DNA of 64,000 bases from Hsuehochloa calcarea (lineage: Eukaryota; Streptophyta; Magnoliopsida; Poales; Poaceae): positions 26,636,177 through 26,700,176 of the forward strand of contig CM070596.1 of the NCBI GenBank assembly GCA_036346395.1, read 5' to 3'. Of this stretch, positions 61,101 through 64,000 are shown piece after piece. Both the position numbers and the translations under genes were made by a program. Within the stretch, counting starts at the first letter, position 1, and each line of letters starts with the position of its first letter. Below the pieces are notes generated by a model. It did no database searches, had not been told where the DNA came from, and saw only the letters and a program-made list of their open reading frames with translations.

Positions 61101-62114
61101 CACTACTCAACTCGTAATTACTCTATGACAATATCAAATTAATCAAGTTCAATTCTAAGGATTTGGGTTAAGACCAATCATGCATCACGCTCTGATCCGA
61201 CCTGATACTCATACCTTATCAATGAACTTCTATGTTTACCACCTCTAGCTTAAACATAACAAGTCAACACAAAAGGATTTTAACTCTTTTCAGAAAAAAT
61301 AGGCATTAAACTTCAGCACTCGAAATAATCCAAAAGAAATACATAAAGCCAAAGTTTTCACATGTTAAAGAACTTGCAATAGAAAACTTTCAAAGATCCG
61401 AATACCAAGTGAATAAATAAGTCATATTCTCCAATAGGAAGGCGGAACTCCCACGAAAAGATCAATCTTCTTTGTTAACAGATGTTCACACAAAGCAACA
61501 ATAGATCAACAGTCATGAGAACAAGTAATGGCTTTATGGGACCAAAGGAGACCAATGAAATATCACCCGCTGTATTGTAAACACTATCTCAAGGAAAATT
61601 CATCAACCGCAACTATAACTAGAATTGCCCAAAATTCAAGCTCAAGGAAGAGAACAACTTTTATAAAGAAACTCACACACAATACCTATAACTACTGTAA
61701 TCAAAGTAGCTACCTCTCTATTCCCATACCACGAATGGTGGTGTAACTGTAAAACCGGGGCCACAACCACGATCTCAAGCGCCTCGGAGGGCCCCACGAG
61801 AACCACGCCCGCGCCCCGACCTCCACGCATCGTGGCCACCACGACCACGTCATCTATCCTCGACATAGCTATCAATCACAATCAACATTATATAATAAGT
61901 TCAAAGGTCAAAATCAAGTCATACATCAATAAACAACATAACGGAAGCGTAAAAACTATGCTCGTACCTCTCTCTAACCTACTGTGCACTAGTGTGTCAA
62001 ATTTTTAGGTTAGTTAACCATTAGCAAATTTTAGTTGATTTACTAATCTAAAACAAATTTTAACAATTTTAGTTTGCCTAAGTTGTTAATCTATTCACCA
62101 CGGACCTAAAGCCC
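58149..62114 (-). other. Non-coding interior of element E
   Basis: AT-rich throughout with only short frames on both strands and no recognised domain. Similarity with the A and B interiors is patchy and strongest near both ends. Confidence 0.7.
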
Positions 62115-62127
62115 GCTCTGATACCAA
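62115..62127 (-). other. Primer binding site of element E
   Basis: The minus strand reads TTGGTATCAGAGC, then GGGCTTTAGGTCCGTGG. Confidence 0.9.
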
Positions 62128-62128
62128 C

Positions 62129-64000
62129 TGTAACACCCCAGCCCAACACTGAGCCTGGAATGCCACTAAACTACCTTCCAATTAATAATTATTGACACAC
62201 TTTATAAAAACAGCAAGAAATCAATGATAATCAAAACCATGGACCACAAAAGAGCAATGCATAATTATGGATCATGTGGTAATAAGTAAGACATGGGAAA
62301 TATAACCAGGTAAATAATCCAAAGCAGCATCAACCAATGAATCCAAATTAATAAAGCAAATAGTCTAGCCCAAATGATATCCTAAACATGATTCAATAAC
62401 TAACATGTCCAAGTGTAAACCAATATTGAATGAAAAGATTATCATGGCGAATGATCATGTGATGCTCATGTGCTCTACTCGCTCTCAGTTACGGCATCCT
62501 CGAAGATCACCTAAAGACAACAATAGAGCAAGGGTGAGTCCACGACTCAGCAAACACATCGATATACAACGATAATAATAAATCAACAGCAATCAATAAC
62601 TTCATTATCATCACAGGCACTTTCCTTAATATTCTCACTCATTAATCTCATTTATGAATGCAACTCTATTCTACATGTCCACATGCACTTCTTTCGCAGT
62701 ATCGGTATAGCGTGAGTGAATGCTCGCGACAACATTCACTCTCAAGCCCGTTCCTCCAAACGGATCGGGGACCTCCTCCACTCCCGTGGAGTTGTGATCA
62801 TTCATGATCACCTGCTCATATGCAAAGATGCTTATGTATGCAAACATGCAAACTCCATCATAAACATCATATCCAACTTTCCATCATGTCCATTAACAAT
62901 ATAAATCCATACCATTCCATTGCTTGCAATTAAACAAAATAAAAGCACAACAATAATGGTAATAGAAGATAAAGAAAACAGTGATCGATCATTGATCGCT
63001 GTCTACCATGCACTTGCCTTTACTAGTTGCGACGCACGATTTGACTAGAAGACGACAACAAGCACGACGCCTCTCCTATATTAAATACACAAACTTCAAT
63101 ACAAGCTATAGCAACAAGAATAGCAATCAATATACTTCGCTCCTACCCGACCCCAAATATACCACGTTACGCCGGTACCGAATCGTTACCCATTTCTGTC
63201 CTGTTACTAAAAAGAGCGTAACTTTTGACTCGAAAGTCTGATCACCACAAACCACCCTATTCTGGATTCTTCATAAAATTATCCACATTTTCTTAGATTA
63301 CACAGACTTCTGATTAAATCATCTAACCCTCCGTATTTAACCCGGAAAGTCGGTCTGTCCGCTTCGGAACAGCAGGTCTTCCAAATTTCATAACTTTTGT
63401 TTTACTCAACCAAAATGCGCGTTCTCAGATTCTACAGAACCATTGGACAATTATCTACAACTTTCATGTAGATCAAAAACACTAATTAATCTGTTTACTA
63501 TTTTTAATAACCAACCTACCAAAACAGCGCCGAATAACGTCGACCGTAAAACAGCGGTCTACCGAAAATCATAACTCGAAATCTACTTGTCCGATTGACG
63601 TGATTAAATATGCTGAAGAAAGCTATCGAAATTATCTACAATTAACTAGTAGATGACATTTTCACAATTCGCCATTAAGGTATCCGAATAAAGCGTACAA
63701 CCGAACAGCAGGTTAACCAAATTCATTAATCGGCATTTCGTCTACAAATTAAAGAATCCTCTCTAATTAATCTAAATTCTAACCTCTAAATAAACAGTAA
63801 ACAGAGACGAAACGAAATTATAGATCGTTACCCACAAGAAATCGGATCACAGCGATCGGTGGCGCGATCTGACGACTTGGTCCCTTGACCACAAGCGTAT
63901 GGCGCGATTCTCAGAGCTTCGGCTCAAGAAATCGAAGCGGCGTGGCGAGCAATCGGTTGTGACCAAGAAAGCGGCCGCGGCGGCCAAAAGAAAATGCCTT
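62129..64000 (-). repeat. Second LTR of element E (5' LTR), cut by the window end
   Basis: It is nearly identical to 55746 onward, with a few substitutions, up to about 63850. The last 150 bases differ more, including several small gaps. About 0.5 kb should lie beyond the window. Confidence 0.92.

Larger units (their letters stand above)
55746..64000 (-). mobile_element. LTR retrotransposon E (runs beyond the window)
   Basis: LTR, polypurine tract, 4.0-kb non-coding interior, primer site and the start of the second LTR are present. The order is again reversed relative to the plus strand. The first LTR abuts CTAGC, a candidate target copy that cannot be verified here. The interior shares blocks with A and B (for example GGTACCAAA-CACACAA near 58567). 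No gag-pol motif is seen. Confidence 0.9.

Overview
The window is nuclear DNA of a plant, almost certainly a grass (Poaceae), though the species cannot be fixed from sequence alone. Grounds: a cold-shock-domain/glycine-rich/CCHC protein gene of the grass type, a Stowaway-like MITE, a CACTA element with TCACAGACGG subterminal repeats, and many LTR retrotransposons that begin TGTAACACC and carry an initiator-tRNA-Met primer site (TGGTATCAGAGC). Only one gene looks intact and host-like, the cold shock protein gene at 6024-6665 (minus strand). Nearly all the rest is transposable-element sequence, much of it nested.

Layout. 1-4620: decayed Ty3/gypsy pieces on both strands and a directly repeated LTR-like block. 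4620-7550: low-copy-looking DNA with the cold shock gene and its promoter. 7551-10820: a diverged LTR, a Stowaway-like MITE, the RNase H end of a LINE and a probable MULE transposase tail. 10824-34049: an LTR starting TGTAACATCCC, split by a solo LTR (11490-31636, repeat CCCAC), which is split by a CACTA transposon (12214-29887, repeat ACC). The CACTA carries a TNP2-type transposase gene, broken by a gag-bearing LTR element (15376-20100, repeat CCAAG), and a second gene of the DUF8039/Ulp1-like type, broken by a solo LTR (25777-27876, repeat TATCC). 34231-64000: a second stack built from one family of large LTR elements without recognisable gag-pol. An outer element (from 34231) was invaded by element A (36736-43574, repeat CTTAC), element D (44862-53845, repeat ATAGT) and an LTR F (from 55510). 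F was in turn invaded by element E (from 55746), which runs off the window.

Most unusual points. Element D is bounded by two full LTRs in opposite orientation, yet has a matching 5-bp target duplication and an identifiable empty site. Its left side carries an extra truncated LTR that starts inside a palindrome. The LTRs of this family share a run of short hairpins whose arms change together between members. The CACTA element carries a second subterminal-type repeat array and an orphan CACTA terminus in its interior, suggesting a composite origin.

Limits: domain names come from reading motifs by eye, no database search was run, and LTR divergence was judged by reading rather than by alignment.
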